59,778 nucleotides of DNA. Source: Cudoniella acicularis (lineage: Eukaryota > Ascomycota > Leotiomycetes > Helotiales > Helotiaceae). Under the pieces are notes generated by a model that was not told the DNA's origin, searched no databases, and worked only from the letters and a program-made list of their open reading frames with translations. Below are positions 59,107 through 59,778 of this stretch, piece after piece. The stretch lies in NCBI GenBank assembly GCA_013054445.1, contig JAAMPI010000147.1, forward strand, positions 1 through 59,778, read 5' to 3'. The first letter of the stretch is position 1; every line of letters begins with the position of its first letter. A program made the position numbers and the translations under genes.

Positions 59107-59778
59107 AGGGGAATTGGGGTCGGAGGGCAAGTGTTGATGGTACATATGGGTGTGGAATGTAAGGAAGGTTGTGGGGGAAAGTTCGAGGAATGTGGGGGAA
59201 TGTTCTCTTTTTGAATTGTGCATGGCGATCTGAGCGAGCGGCATATGCATCAGCGACGGAGTCTTTGCACAGAATCTCAATCTCGAGGCTGGTTAGATTT
59301 TTTTTGAGGGTACAATACCTGCTTGGGCTACCATTCGTTCGTACATTTGAAAATGAAGGGGCAAATTGCATATACACACATACTTTAATGGAAAATATTC
59401 TACTGATTGCTCCCGTACCAGGTCATGTTTCGCCGTTCGTGGAATCGTGTTGAGACTTTGTGTTTTTGTTGGCAATTCCGGAAGACTTCCAACTACAAAA
59501 TCTTTCCTTTCACAAGCTCCGAGTTCTAATGTCAATCTAGTGGTTATACTCGCTTTATTTATTTTGACTGAACCCTCTCACTCTTTTTATTCTGGACTCG
59601 TGGAATGACAAGCTTGAGTTTTTGATAACATTTATTTCTCTATTACTAAAAGGATTTCCCCCCTTTGCTTACCACTTCAATCTTTCTTTCGCTCCCTCGA
59701 TAATTTCAGAGCAAGGATAGCCCCAGCCCCAACTCTCCAAAAAAGAAAAGTAGAAAAACGCCATCCGGGGCCCGGTGC
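59107..59778. other. 3' region of the PH-like gene, window end
   Basis: No gene supported. The right-most 150 bp are pyrimidine-rich, so another gene may begin beyond the window. Confidence 0.4.

Overview
This is filamentous-ascomycete (Pezizomycotina) nuclear DNA. The genes are split by short introns (about 50-100 bp, GT..AG, with RCTRAC-like branch points) and lie on both strands with A-rich start contexts. Several families are typical of Pezizomycotina: a DUF8004-type protein, a DUF7704 membrane protein, GPC1 and Nto1. A Leotiomycete-like fungus is my best guess, but the class assignment is inference only.

Layout. 1-1032 (-): C-terminally cut transcription-factor-like gene with no visible zinc cluster. 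2782-3964 (+): F-box protein with a frameshift in a C8 run. 4638-5783 (+): Cdh1/Fizzy-related APC/C activator without a visible C-box. 6812-8560 (-): GPC1 glycerophosphocholine acyltransferase. 9387-10576 (-): decayed acyl-protein-thioesterase-like gene. 11546-15543 (+): cohesin SMC1, five exons. 16316-16759 (-): DUF7704 membrane protein. 18008-20040 (+): F-box/WD40 protein. 20836-21804 (+): ribosomal protein eS7. 22007-23809 (-): dynactin p62. 24243-26823 (-): DUF8004-type protein. 26824-31930: gene-poor. 31931-35595 (+): Nto1-like PHD protein of the NuA3 acetyltransferase, frameshift in an A7 run. 36274-37533 (+): zinc alcohol dehydrogenase (ADH6/CAD type). 38755-38854 (-): U6 snRNA. 38894-43193: gene-poor. 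43194-46307 (+): secreted GH55 beta-1,3-glucanase, six exons. 47094-48007 (+): EB1/Mal3. 48563-49693 (+): Vam7-like PX/SNARE. 52442-55086 (+): unknown 711-aa protein. 56790-59106 (+): conserved membrane protein with a charged coiled coil and a PH-like C-terminus, frameshift in a C6 run.

The window is mostly housekeeping: chromosome cohesion, APC/C control, two F-box substrate receptors, microtubule and dynein function (EB1, dynactin p62), membrane lipid remodelling and vacuole fusion, chromatin acetylation, translation and splicing. I see no operon-like or biosynthetic cluster. The secreted glucanase and the dehydrogenase are the only clearly metabolic enzymes.

The most striking pattern is that three otherwise intact genes each carry one apparent extra base inside a homopolymer run. 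That points to assembly error first, and recent inactivation or recoding second. Other items worth checking are the Cdh1 gene without its C-box, the thioesterase-like pseudogene that still encodes its catalytic residues, a perfect 12-bp hairpin, and two long gene-poor stretches. I did not find a convincing new multi-gene system.
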